Shown here piece after piece: positions 8,423 to 17,085 of a stretch of DNA of 64,000 nt (positions within the stretch are counted from its first letter, which is position 1; every line of letters begins with the position of its first letter). The position numbers were made by a program, and so were the translations under genes. The notes beneath the pieces are model-generated. The model was not told the origin of the DNA. It saw only the letters and a program-made list of their open reading frames with translations, and did no database searches. Source of the stretch: Neobacillus sp. DY30 (GTDB lineage Bacteria > Bacillota > Bacilli > Bacillales > Cytobacillaceae); assembly GCF_030123065.1 (NCBI RefSeq), contig NZ_CP126093.1, positions 3,912,001 through 3,976,000 on the forward strand, given 5' to 3'.

Positions 8423-9748
8423 CTATAAGGCGTTTTTTACGTTCTTTATTTCGAACAATTTATTGTTCAATCTAGGAGTATAGATAATTAGAAATCCAGA
8501 TCTCCCAATCGTATAGACAATGAACGCAAGCCATAAGCCATGATTATGCCAGATAGGTGTTACCGTAATTTGAATAAGAATATAGACAATCATTGCATAA
8601 ATCATAGAGTTTCGGACGGGAGCAATTTCAGTCGCTCCGGTAAAGACACCATAAATCACAAGGCCAAAACACGCAGCAAACGGATAAAGAATTAACCATA
8701 TTCCATATTGAGTTGAAAGTTCGATAATGCTAGGTATATTTGTAAATAGGGCAATAATTTGTTCATGAAAAAATCCATATACAAAAGCGATAGAAAACGC
8801 GGTAATCACCGCCCATTGCTTTGATAAAGTAAGTGTTTTTTTATATAATTCCTTGTCGTTCGCTCCTACCGCTTTGCCGACAAGAATACTTGTGGCATTC
8901 GCAAACCCTTCGAAAAAATAAGCCATTATGTAATGAATTTGAAAAAGCACTGCATTTGCAGCTAGAAAATCTGTTCCAAACGAAGCACCCTTTGCCGTAA
9001 ACATATTAATAACGACTAATAAACAAATAGTTCGAATAAACAAATCCTTGTTAACGTTGAACATCTTTTTCATCGACACAGTATCTATCAGTTCTTGAAA
9101 GGATGGTAATCTCCATACGAATGGTGATGCCTTTATCACAATAAGTAATCCTAATATAAAGGCTGTCACTTCAGCAATCAAAGCCGCCGTAGCAACCCCT
9201 TTAACAGCAAATGAAAAGACATGAACAAAAACAATAGCCAATATCATATTCAAAACATTCATAAACACTTGTAAAAATAATGATTCTTTAATCTTAGCCA
9301 TCCCCATTAGCCAGCCAAGGATGACATAGTTCATCAAGGTAAAAGGTGCTCCCCAAATTCTAATTCGAAAATATTCTGCAGCAAACTTACTGACATCAGA
9401 ATCAGAGGAAAACAATATCAGAGCCAAATATTCAATCGGCCATTGTAAGAGAATAAAACAAATTCCCACCACAACAGCTAATAGAAAGGGACGCGCTAAA
9501 GCAAGTATTCCTTGATCTGGGTCGCTTGCCCCGTTCGCTTGTGCAGCAAAAGCAGACGTACTAACCCGTAAAAAACCGAATACCCAATATAATGTATTAA
9601 AAATTAAAGTCCCAACTGCAACTCCGCCAATATAAGCCGAATCAGGAAGCTGCCCTACTACGGCTGTATCTACGGCGCCTATCAAGGGCGTTGTCATCGT
9701 CGAAATTGTTAAGGGAATTGCCAAAGCAAGGTACGCTCGATGATTCAT
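8423..9748 (-). CDS. MATE family efflux transporter
   Basis: 441 residues, about 12 hydrophobic helices, cytoplasmic membrane. The start MNHRAYLALAIPLTISTMTTPL and the pattern PLIGAVDTAVVGQLPDSAYIGGVAVGTLIF are typical of DinF-type MATE proteins, which exchange Na+ or H+ for organic cations or metabolites. A second internal repeat begins near ANAVLFQIHYIMAYFFEGFANATSILVGKAVG. It is the last gene on the minus strand after nikABCDE, but a terminator at 9786-9813 separates them, so cotranscription is at best partial. Substrate unknown; the family makes a drug or metabolite exporter most likely. Confidence 0.9.
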   Translation of the reverse strand: MNHRAYLALAIPLTISTMTTPLIGAVDTAVVGQLPDSAYIGGVAVGTLIFNTLYWVFGFLRVSTSAFAAQANGASDPDQGILALARPFLLAVVVGICFILLQWPIEYLALILFSSDSDVSKFAAEYFRIRIWGAPFTLMNYVILGWLMGMAKIKESLFLQVFMNVLNMILAIVFVHVFSFAVKGVATAALIAEVTAFILGLLIVIKASPFVWRLPSFQELIDTVSMKKMFNVNKDLFIRTICLLVVINMFTAKGASFGTDFLAANAVLFQIHYIMAYFFEGFANATSILVGKAVGANDKELYKKTLTLSKQWAVITAFSIAFVYGFFHEQIIALFTNIPSIIELSTQYGIWLILYPFAACFGLVIYGVFTGATEIAPVRNSMIYAMIVYILIQITVTPIWHNHGLWLAFIVYTIGRSGFLIIYTPRLNNKLFEIKNVKNAL

Positions 9749-9785
9749 TCGGAACGGCCTCCTTCTATATCAATTAAAAACAATA

Positions 9786-9813
9786 GCCCCGATTTTTTAA
9801 ATGAAATCGAGGC
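9786..9813 (-). terminator. Terminator of the nik operon
   Basis: On the minus strand GCCTCGATTT pairs with AAATCGGGGC (one wobble) and is followed by TATTGTTTTT, 26 nt beyond the nikE stop. Confidence 0.75.
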
Positions 9814-9838
9814 ATTCGAAAATGTAAATACTTTATAA

Positions 9839-10648
9839 TTAAGCACGTCTAACCGAGCGAAAACGCGGATGACTAGCAAGCATTGAATCTCTCATTTCAT
9901 TTACCACAGGATGTTTTGATGTGAAAAACAGATTTTTCTCATCGTATAAATCGACTAGTTCCCCTTTTTCTAACACACCTAGTCGATCACTAATGGTATA
10001 GGCAGCGTTAATGTCATGGGTAATAAAAAGATACGATAACCCGAAGTCTGCTTTTAACTCTTTTAGTAATTCCAAAATCAGGGTTTGATTCACCATATCC
10101 AGACTACTAACAGATTCGTCAAGGACAATCAGCTTTGGCTTGAGTGAGATGGCTCGAGCAACATTGATTCTTTGCAATTGCCCGCCGCTAAATTGATTTG
10201 GATATTTTTTCAAATCTTTTTCACTGAGCCCTACCCTTTCCAATAATTCAATTACGGTTCGTTTTTGTTCAGTGGGTGTAAGCTTTTCATAGTTTTCCAA
10301 CGGTTCTGCAATAATTCGTTCGGCCGTCATTCGTGGGTTGACCGATGAATATGAGTCCTGAAAGACTGCCTGAAGGTCCCGGCGTATATTTTGACGAATA
10401 TGTTTATCTGCGGAATAAATATCATGCCCTTGAAACAGAACCTGTCCAAGTTGCGGCCGTTCCAAACCGAGAATCACTTTTCCTAAGGTACTTTTTCCAG
10501 CACCACTCGTACCGAGCAATCCTAAACAAGTTCCTTCCTCTATATTAAGAGAAATGTTAGAAAGTATTTTTTTAGAACGGTCTTTCCAGTTGAACAACTT
10601 TCGGGATCCGTAGCTATGAGTTACATCCTTTACTTGTAATAAACTCAT
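9839..10648 (-). CDS. nikE: Nickel/metal ABC transporter ATP-binding protein
   Basis: 269 residues, second ATPase of a peptide/nickel-type importer. Walker A is GTSGAGKST (about 46-54), the Q-loop lies in LQAVFQDSYSSVNPRMT, the ABC signature is FSGGQLQRINVARAISLKPKLIVLDE-type (written here in pieces: FSGGQLQRI and PKLIVLDESVSSLD with Walker B), and the switch His is in YLFITHDI. It is cytosolic and couples ATP hydrolysis to the NikBC channel. It follows nikD by 15 nt. Oligopeptide-family ATPases look alike, so the nickel assignment rests on the NikA partner. Confidence 0.85.
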   Translation of the reverse strand: MSLLQVKDVTHSYGSRKLFNWKDRSKKILSNISLNIEEGTCLGLLGTSGAGKSTLGKVILGLERPQLGQVLFQGHDIYSADKHIRQNIRRDLQAVFQDSYSSVNPRMTAERIIAEPLENYEKLTPTEQKRTVIELLERVGLSEKDLKKYPNQFSGGQLQRINVARAISLKPKLIVLDESVSSLDMVNQTLILELLKELKADFGLSYLFITHDINAAYTISDRLGVLEKGELVDLYDEKNLFFTSKHPVVNEMRDSMLASHPRFRSVRRA

Positions 10649-10663
10649 TTTTCCACCCCTTAT

Positions 10664-11500
10664 TTAAGCCAAATGGATGACAGATTCATTTAATGGTAAT
10701 ACTGAGCGTGCATTTAAAAGTTTTTTCGTATACTCATGCTGTGGCGCGTCAAATAGCTGGAACACGTCCGCTTTTTCTACGATTCGACCATTCTGCATAA
10801 CAGCCACTTCATCCGCCATTTCAGCAATGACCCCAAGATCATGGGATACTAATAATATAGCCGAACCATATTCAGAGCGAATTTTATCTAGGTGATATAG
10901 CACTCTCTTTTGATTAGTTACGTCAAGAGCAGTTGTTGGTTCATCGGCAATAATAACCGACGGATGTAAGCATGCTGCGATCGCAATCATCACCCGTTGA
11001 AGCATACCCCCACTCAATTGAAAAGGATAATGTTTTAATAGTTTATCGGGATTTGGTAAATTCACATGACACATCGCTTCAATAGCAAGCTCTTTTGCCT
11101 GTTTTTTATTCCATTGTGTATGGGAGCGTATGGTTTCAATAAATTGATGACCTATCGTAAAAACAGGCGTAAAAGCATTCATGGGATTCTGCATTATAAA
11201 GGCGATATCCTTACCACGAATCTTACGCATTTCTTTCTCACCTAAACCGTTCAATTCGTGCCCTTGTAATTCTATGCTTCCGTCAACCTTGGTAGTTATC
11301 CGGTCGAGCAGCTGAAGAATGGCCATACTCGTAACGGTTTTACCGCATCCACTTTCTCCAACTAGCCCAAGGACCTTTCCATGCTTTAATTCAAAATTTA
11401 TATCTTGAACGAGAGTGGCAGCCCCATTCTTTGAATTTACCTGAACATGTAAATCTCTAACTTGCAGCACATTTGACTCTTCTCTACCCAACATTCTCAT
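10664..11500 (-). CDS. nikD: Nickel/metal ABC transporter ATP-binding protein
   Basis: 278 residues. Walker A is GESGCGKT (about 50-57), the Q-loop is in AFIMQNPMNAFTPVFTIG, the signature is LSGGMLQRVMIAIA, Walker B is VIIADEPTTALD and the switch His is in LLVSHDLGV. It pairs with nikE as the two ATPases of the importer. The ATG at 11500 overlaps the nikC stop (ATGA); a second ATG two codons later (11494) has AAAGGA at a better distance and may be the true start. This difference does not affect the domain. Confidence 0.85.
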   Translation of the reverse strand: MRMLGREESNVLQVRDLHVQVNSKNGAATLVQDINFELKHGKVLGLVGESGCGKTVTSMAILQLLDRITTKVDGSIELQGHELNGLGEKEMRKIRGKDIAFIMQNPMNAFTPVFTIGHQFIETIRSHTQWNKKQAKELAIEAMCHVNLPNPDKLLKHYPFQLSGGMLQRVMIAIAACLHPSVIIADEPTTALDVTNQKRVLYHLDKIRSEYGSAILLVSHDLGVIAEMADEVAVMQNGRIVEKADVFQLFDAPQHEYTKKLLNARSVLPLNESVIHLA

Positions 11501-12339
11501 TCCTTTTTAAAATCGCGTTTGACTCCGTAACGTTCTGATAACGCTTCGCCCAATAAATTGAAAGTTACAATAACTATCATAATCATTAAACCAGGATAAA
11601 TCATCAATGCAGGATTTGTACGAATATACGACTTTCCTTCGTGAATCATGGCTCCCCATTCAGGTGTTGGCGGTTGTACCCCTAACCCAAGAAACGACAT
11701 GGCGGAAATATCCATAATCGCCCAACCCATTTCTAGTGTTCCCATGACAACAAGCGGTGGAAGCACATTTGGGACAATATGATTTTTAATAATCTTCCAT
11801 TGCGAAGATCCACTTATTTTCGCAGCAGCTATAAAGTTTTGTTCCCTAAGACTAAGTACCATTCCTCGGAACATTCTTGCATAGTAAACCCATTGGACAA
11901 GCATTAGCGCGAAGATAACCTGCCGAAGTCCAGGACCGAAAATACCAACCAAACCAAGTATTAGGATAAGACTAGGAAAAGCCATCACACCATCACAAAA
12001 TCTCATCAAAACCTGATCAACCCAGCCGCCTTTATACCCCGAGATGGTTCCTACGATTAACCCAATCACTAATGATGAAATGAAGATCAGCATGGCAAAG
12101 CCTAATGAAATTCGAGCTCCATATAACAGACGTGATAAATTACATCTTCCTAGGTGGTCGGTTCCTAATGGAAATTCCCATGAAGGAGGCTGTAGTTTAT
12201 AAACTAAATTTACCGCTATTGGATCATTCGGTGCCAGCCATGGAGCAAATATCGCCATTATAAAAAGTATACCTAAAATGATTGAACATATGGGAATCAC
12301 TTTTTGGTTTATGAATATCTTACGTAGACTGGTTATCAT
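11497..12339 (-). CDS. nikC: Nickel/metal ABC transporter permease
   Basis: 280 residues with about six membrane helices. It has the DppC/NikC-type N-terminus (single helix, then WLAPNDPIAVNL and LGTDHLGRCNLSRLLYGARISL) and the EAA-type loop MRFCDGVMAFPSLILIL...FIAAAKISGSSQWKIIKNHIVPNVLP that contacts the ATPases. Its start overlaps the nikB stop by one base and its stop overlaps the nikD start, so the genes are translationally coupled. It forms the membrane channel with NikB. Confidence 0.88.
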   Translation of the reverse strand: MITSLRKIFINQKVIPICSIILGILFIMAIFAPWLAPNDPIAVNLVYKLQPPSWEFPLGTDHLGRCNLSRLLYGARISLGFAMLIFISSLVIGLIVGTISGYKGGWVDQVLMRFCDGVMAFPSLILILGLVGIFGPGLRQVIFALMLVQWVYYARMFRGMVLSLREQNFIAAAKISGSSQWKIIKNHIVPNVLPPLVVMGTLEMGWAIMDISAMSFLGLGVQPPTPEWGAMIHEGKSYIRTNPALMIYPGLMIMIVIVTFNLLGEALSERYGVKRDFKKE

Positions 12340-13280
12340 CAGCGGTGCCCTTCTTTCCTGGAGATGCGCGGGTCAATGTACATTTGAATTAGATCCACTA
12401 TCAAATTGCTAAAAATAAATAAGCCAGCTGCAATAAACACATAACATTGAATGACAGGTATATCACGATTAAAAATCGCTTCTATAAAATACCGGCCAAA
12501 CCCCGGCCAAGAAAAAACGGTCTCAACGATAATCGTTCCCGTCAAAAGTTTTCCAAGATTCATCCCTAGTCCAGTAATCATCGGTGAAATAGCAATCCTT
12601 AAGACATGCTTGACCATAATCGTTTTTTCTTTAATTCCCCTTGTTCTTGCGAATAGCACATAAGGCTGTTGTAAATTTTCAAGGATGCTGGTACGCAATA
12701 ACCTTGTGTACATCGCAATTAACGGAAGTGCAAGTGTAACCGAAGGCAGAACTAGATGCTGCCATGTACCAATCCCCTCTACTGGGAAAAGATCAAGCTT
12801 AACAGAAAAGAAAAATATTAATATATATCCGAGCCAAAATGAGGGAATGGAAGCCCCGAAAAAAGAAAGTAAGCGGCTAAAATGATCAATTGCACTGTTT
12901 TTCCTAATTCCGGCAAAAAAGCCAAGGGGGACACTAACAAGCACCGCAATCGCTAAACTTCCAAGAGCCAGCTGGATGGTCGCTGGAATACGAGTTGAAA
13001 CCTCGTCCCAAACAGGCTTATTCGAAAGATAAGATATGCCAAAATCAAGTTGGCATATCTTCATAATAGAGTTTACATATTGGATGAAGAATGGTTGATC
13101 CAAACCAAACTCATGTCTTTTTTGGGCTAAAATCTCATCAGTCGGTTCAATATGGGCCGCTGTTAAATAAGCCTCAGCCGGATCCACCGGTGATAGGTGA
13201 ATCATCCCAGTCGTTAGAAGTGCCGCCAAAAGAAAAACTGGGATAATAGACATCACGCGTTTTATGATATAAGTGCCCAT
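12339..13280 (-). CDS. nikB: Nickel/metal ABC transporter permease
   Basis: 313 residues starting MGTYIIKRVMSIIPVFLLAALL, the classic DppB/NikB start. I chose ATG 13280 because AGGAGGC lies immediately upstream and only 16 nt separate it from the nikA stop. A longer open frame reaching to 13418 overlaps nikA and lacks such a site. The EAA loop ARTRGIKEKTIMVKHVLRIAISPMI and the PxE-type periplasmic segment after helix 1 are present. Partner of NikC in the membrane. Confidence 0.88.
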   Translation of the reverse strand: MGTYIIKRVMSIIPVFLLAALLTTGMIHLSPVDPAEAYLTAAHIEPTDEILAQKRHEFGLDQPFFIQYVNSIMKICQLDFGISYLSNKPVWDEVSTRIPATIQLALGSLAIAVLVSVPLGFFAGIRKNSAIDHFSRLLSFFGASIPSFWLGYILIFFFSVKLDLFPVEGIGTWQHLVLPSVTLALPLIAMYTRLLRTSILENLQQPYVLFARTRGIKEKTIMVKHVLRIAISPMITGLGMNLGKLLTGTIIVETVFSWPGFGRYFIEAIFNRDIPVIQCYVFIAAGLFIFSNLIVDLIQMYIDPRISRKEGHR

Positions 13281-13296
13281 AATAGCCTCCTGTTGC

Positions 13297-14922
13297 TTAC
13301 TGCTTGATGCTAATTCCTGTAAATGGATGTTCATCACGATTAGCAGGGAAAGTGAAATTCGTGACATCCTTTTGATAAATCGCTGTTTTCTTAAGATAAG
13401 AAATAGGAACAATCGCACCTTGAACTTGCAGTGATGTTAAAATTGATGTGTAAAGCTGCTGACGTTCTGTTTCGGCTGTAGTTAGAGGAACTTGTGCAAT
13501 TTGTTGTATTATTTCAGCTTTGTTTGGATACGCTGAAATGGCTTCATTAAATCCAAATCCTTCTTTTGCTACAATATTGATAAATGTATGTGGATCATAA
13601 GGAGCACCAAAGTTACTATATATATTGATATCAAAATCATTATCTTTAAATCTCTGAACCTGAACCGCAAGTTCTACCGGAGCAATATTTAATTTAACAC
13701 CAATAGCTGCCCACTCTGATTGAAGCGTTTCTGCCATCGCTTTTTGAATCATTTCGGCTGAATTGTACATCATCTCAATTTCAAGTAATTTCCCATCTTT
13801 TTCACGAACTGTTTTTCCCTTCGGAAGAGTCCAGCCCGCTTCGTCTAACAAGGACTTTGCTTTCTTCACATCATTTTTAATGGTCTTCACATCAATATCG
13901 GAAGTGTAGGGCAAGTTTGTCGGTAAAATAAATTCTGCCGTTTCTTCTAGTCCAGACGTAATCCCTTCTACCATTGCTTCTTTATTAAATCCATAATGCA
14001 GCGCCTGGCGAACACGTTCATCAGAAAGATTTTCTCTTGCTGAATTTAGTACAAGCTGTCTTGTCGCTACTGGCTCAGAAATACTAGTTTCATATTTACC
14101 AGTAGATTCTAGTTGTTTGAAACTATCTAAACTGATCATTCCTTCTCCATAAATTAAGTCTATTTCACCTTTTTCAAACGCAAGTACTCTCGTTTCCGCA
14201 TCAGGAATGACTTTTACTTGAATTTTTTCTACTTTTGGGATTTCACCCCAATAATTTTCATTGCGTTTATAAATAGCATATTCATCTGCTTTATGCTCTT
14301 CCAAAATCCATGGTCCTGTACCAACCGGTTTAACAACACCTTTTGAGGTATCCCCATCCTCCGGGAAACCAGCTTCACCTAAGAAACGGACTGGTCGAAC
14401 AACGGCTAACTCCTGGATGGTTGGGTAATAAGGTTCTGTTAATATCATTTTAAACGTATGCTCGTCAATGACTTCAATACTGTTTATTTTCGAAAGGAAC
14501 CCCAACCAGCTATGTAAATCCATATGCTTTAAAATCGTATCAAAATTCTTTTTTGCAATGTCTGCATTAAAGCTAGTTCCATCAGTAAACTTCACATCTT
14601 GACGTAGATGAAATGTATATTCTTTGCCATCTTCTGAGATATCCCATGATTCAGCAAGATGTGGTTTCAACTCGCCTCCATCTCCATAGCTTACTAACGG
14701 CTCATAAACCATGGACTGTGCGAATAATTGTGAAGGATTATAAACATGTGGATTCATTTCTCCCACATCCCTTGGGTAAGCGATTGTTAGCATATTTTCT
14801 TTTACGTCCTTTGACGTTGCAACCTTATCACTAGCATTTGCACAACCTAGTAATATCGTCGATAATAGAAAAATAGACAGCAAAGTTAATAAAATATTCC
14901 GACCTTTTTTTGCATAGAACAT
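13297..14922 (-). CDS. nikA: Nickel/metal ABC transporter substrate-binding lipoprotein
   Basis: 541 residues. Signal peptide with lipobox LLGC gives a membrane-anchored lipoprotein after cleavage at residue 27. The mature part closely follows NikA: YPRDVGEMNPHVYNPSQLFAQSMVYEPLV, then GTGPWILEEHKADEYAIYKRNENYWGE, then FNKEAMVEGITSG and GAPYDPHTFIN (quoted pieces come from separate sites). This resembles E. coli NikA and S. aureus NikA/CntA by recall, so the cargo is a nickel or other transition-metal chelate, possibly a histidine or opine-metallophore complex. No metallophore synthesis genes (cntKLM-type) lie nearby. First gene of nikABCDE; ATG has GGAGG upstream. The Fur-box-like promoter suggests low-metal induction. 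Confidence 0.88.
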   Translation of the reverse strand: MFYAKKGRNILLTLLSIFLLSTILLGCANASDKVATSKDVKENMLTIAYPRDVGEMNPHVYNPSQLFAQSMVYEPLVSYGDGGELKPHLAESWDISEDGKEYTFHLRQDVKFTDGTSFNADIAKKNFDTILKHMDLHSWLGFLSKINSIEVIDEHTFKMILTEPYYPTIQELAVVRPVRFLGEAGFPEDGDTSKGVVKPVGTGPWILEEHKADEYAIYKRNENYWGEIPKVEKIQVKVIPDAETRVLAFEKGEIDLIYGEGMISLDSFKQLESTGKYETSISEPVATRQLVLNSARENLSDERVRQALHYGFNKEAMVEGITSGLEETAEFILPTNLPYTSDIDVKTIKNDVKKAKSLLDEAGWTLPKGKTVREKDGKLLEIEMMYNSAEMIQKAMAETLQSEWAAIGVKLNIAPVELAVQVQRFKDNDFDINIYSNFGAPYDPHTFINIVAKEGFGFNEAISAYPNKAEIIQQIAQVPLTTAETERQQLYTSILTSLQVQGAIVPISYLKKTAIYQKDVTNFTFPANRDEHPFTGISIKQ

Positions 14923-14943
14923 ATAGTTTCCTCCAAATGACGT

Positions 14944-14987
14944 TGATAATCATTTTCAATTGTATGGGCTTTATATATTCTTGTCAA
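14944..14987 (-). promoter_or_regulatory. nik promoter with Fur-box-like operator
   Basis: Minus strand: -35 TTGACA (14982-14987), 17-bp spacer, -10 TACAAT (14959-14964). Directly after the -10, at 14944-14958, the plus strand reads TGATAATCATTTTCA, a 7-1-7 inverted repeat one base away from the Bacillus Fur consensus TGATAATnATTATCA. A repressor there would block the transcription start. Confidence 0.78.
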
Positions 14988-15121
14988 TGTAAATTTTGTG
15001 ACTTATTTGTTAACCCACTAGCCCAAAACAATAAGGCAAGAAGAGATTCCATTGTCTTTTTATAATAATTGGATACGTTTTAAATGAGTAGAGTATTCTA
15101 ATACTTGTATATTAGAATAAA

Positions 15122-15162
15122 AAACACTCACAAACATTGATATATCAAAATTTGTGAGTGTT
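15122..15162 (-). terminator. Terminator after the ketopantoate-reductase-family gene
   Basis: AACACTCACAAA pairs with TTTGTGAGTGTT; the loop contains the palindrome TTGATATATCAA. The minus strand ends in GTGTTTTTTATT. A closely similar hairpin follows the pectate lyase gene at 23592-23633. Confidence 0.85.
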
Positions 15163-15209
15163 TACTATTCCATAGCGTGATTGCCGCCTTGTGGGTGAAA
15201 GACCTATTA

Positions 15210-16142
15210 TTAAAGTATATTCGGTTTCCCATATTCATACGGTTTTAAAATCCCATACAAAGTTTCAATAACCGGAACTGCCACCTTATGTTTGACAGCC
15301 AAACGCAGTGCTCCTCCCTGGAGGTGTTCGACTTCAATCGGGTGCCCTTTTCTCATATCTTGATGCATGGAAGATGTCGCTTCTTTCTTGAAACCTGTTA
15401 AGGTTTTTATTACCGTCTCCACTTCCTTCTCTGTTAAGACGGCCCCCTCTTGACCAGCGAGCATGGCCATTTCACGAATCACCTTCTTCGCAACCGTAAA
15501 GGTAGCTTCTGAATCTACTATAAAACCTGACGGCAGCTGCATCGCTGATGTGACCCCTGAAAATGCCGTAATAAATATGTACTTCTTCCACATTGATTTT
15601 AAAATATTCTCTTCCCTAACGAATTTTGTCTTCATTTGATGATGTAATCCTTCTAGCTGCTCACATATTTCGGTTTGCTGTTCATGAAGAATCCCAAATT
15701 TAAACGTACTGCTTCCACTAGTATGCTCCACATGACCTTGTTCATTTAACGTAGCAACGATTGAGGCAAATCCCCCTAATACCTTCTCGTTTCCGATTGC
15801 CTCCTGTAATTTTCCAATATGCTCCATCCCATTTAACAAAGGCAGCACGAATGCCCCCGTCTGTTTAGCAATGGTTTGAACCTGCGGGATCACTTGGTCA
15901 AGATGGTAGCCTTTGATAGCCAGTATAACCAAGTCTATATTTCTCACTTTTTCAGGCGTTGTATAAATCGTTATCTCTCTGCTTACAAAATTTCCTTCGG
16001 GGCTTTTTATCTTTAATCCTTCCTTTGTTAATTGAACAGCCCTTTTTTCTCTGACAAAAAAGGAAACATTTTGACCTGCTTCTAACAGCCTACCGCCTAA
16101 ATATGCTCCTAAAGCTCCTGCACCAAATACTAAAATATTCAT
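15210..16142 (-). CDS. 2-dehydropantoate 2-reductase family (ApbA/PanE) oxidoreductase
   Basis: 310 residues. N-terminal Rossmann fold MNILVFGAGALGAYLGGRLL (NADPH-binding GxGxxG), then LVILAIKGYHLDQVI and LPLLNGMEH, and the C-terminal helical domain with the family lysine region (SMWKKYIFITAFSGVTSAM) and EVEHLQGG. It reduces ketopantoate to pantoate for CoA synthesis, or acts on another 2-keto acid; bacteria often have several paralogues. It lies 31 nt after the AraC gene on the same strand, so they may be cotranscribed, and ends at a strong terminator. No other pantothenate gene is near, so I do not use the panE symbol. Confidence 0.82.
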   Translation of the reverse strand: MNILVFGAGALGAYLGGRLLEAGQNVSFFVREKRAVQLTKEGLKIKSPEGNFVSREITIYTTPEKVRNIDLVILAIKGYHLDQVIPQVQTIAKQTGAFVLPLLNGMEHIGKLQEAIGNEKVLGGFASIVATLNEQGHVEHTSGSSTFKFGILHEQQTEICEQLEGLHHQMKTKFVREENILKSMWKKYIFITAFSGVTSAMQLPSGFIVDSEATFTVAKKVIREMAMLAGQEGAVLTEKEVETVIKTLTGFKKEATSSMHQDMRKGHPIEVEHLQGGALRLAVKHKVAVPVIETLYGILKPYEYGKPNIL

Positions 16143-16173
16143 TAAAACATAGCCTCCCTATCGTTTTATTAGT

Positions 16174-16953
16174 TCATTGCAATGTTAGAAATGTTTGCTT
16201 TTCCCGGTATTCCTTTGGTGTACATAATTTTATTTTTATAAAATTGCGATTGAATGAACGAATGTTCTCATAGCCACAAAGATGGGCAATTTCGGTAATC
16301 GGTTTTTCTGAGGTACTTAGTAAATAGCAAGCATAGTTAATCCTTGTTTCATTTAGAAAATCTACAAAAGACGTTTTGACATGGGCATTAAAATATTTTG
16401 ATAAATAATTGTAACTGTAGCCTAATGTACGAGCAATGCTGTTTAATGAAATAGATTCGGTAAAGTGTTCTTGTATGTAGGATAAGATGTAATGGAGCAA
16501 ATCTGGTTCTTTTTTTGCATTGATAAGAGTGGTTTGTTGAATCAGCTCTGATAATAGTAAATAAAGACTACCTTTTTGTTCTAGTAAATTGGATTGACCG
16601 GAAAAGAGAGCTTTAGAAATAAGTGTTTGTGCTTCTAAAGAGAGGTCGAAAACTGGATTTTCCAAAGACCTCTTTTCAATCATCTTTTGAAAAGTCGGAA
16701 CATAATCAGGAGAAAAAATACAAAGTCTAGCTCGGGATTGTGATTTTGTGATAAGAGAATGGATTTCATACGGTAATATGAGTAAGAATTGTCCACTTTT
16801 CAACTGGAAACATCTCTCACTAATAATGACTTCCATTTCACCTTCAACTACAAAGATTAATTCAAAACAGCGATGTAGATGACTTGGGAAGTTTAGGTTC
16901 TCCGTTTGATAGGTTGTGAGTAAATCAAAATGTTGCGATTCATATAATAACAT
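16174..16953 (-). CDS. AraC family transcriptional regulator
   Basis: 259 residues. The N-terminal cupin-like sensor domain (HLHRCFELIFVVEGEMEV, about 26-43) is followed by a C-terminal double HTH (about 155-255): SLNSIARTLGYSYNYLSKYF and ITEIAHLCGYENIRSFNRNF. It is divergent from the oxidoreductase/ThuA operon at 17086, which is its probable target; sugars or sugar acids are typical inducers. A good promoter lies at 16995-17023. The ketopantoate-reductase-family gene follows after 31 nt. Confidence 0.88.
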   Translation of the reverse strand: MLLYESQHFDLLTTYQTENLNFPSHLHRCFELIFVVEGEMEVIISERCFQLKSGQFLLILPYEIHSLITKSQSRARLCIFSPDYVPTFQKMIEKRSLENPVFDLSLEAQTLISKALFSGQSNLLEQKGSLYLLLSELIQQTTLINAKKEPDLLHYILSYIQEHFTESISLNSIARTLGYSYNYLSKYFNAHVKTSFVDFLNETRINYACYLLSTSEKPITEIAHLCGYENIRSFNRNFIKIKLCTPKEYREKQTFLTLQ

Positions 16954-16994
16954 TTTAATAGTTTCCTCTTCTAATAGGATAAATTTTGTCTAGA

Positions 16995-17023
16995 ATTTTA
17001 TAAGTTTTTTCTTGTTGTGTCAA
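16995..17023 (-). promoter_or_regulatory. Promoter of the AraC gene
   Basis: Minus strand TTGACA (17018-17023), 17-bp spacer, TAAAAT (16995-17000). The 132-bp region between the AraC gene and the divergent operon must also hold the operon promoter, for which I see no clear -35/-10 pair, as is usual for an activator-dependent promoter. Confidence 0.65.
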
Positions 17024-17085
17024 TTCGAAAAATGATACATTTACCATCAATTAGAAGCTTTCAATCTATTTAAAGGAGATCGATT

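Noticed and set aside
13281-13418. N-terminal extension of nikB
   Set aside because: It overlaps nikA, lacks a ribosome binding site and displaces the standard MGTYIIKR start that has AGGAGG just upstream.
15210-16142. Ketopantoate-reductase-family gene as a metallophore (opine) dehydrogenase for the nik importer
   Set aside because: Its motifs are those of ApbA/PanE, not of the opine-metallophore dehydrogenases, and no nicotianamine-synthase-like gene is nearby.
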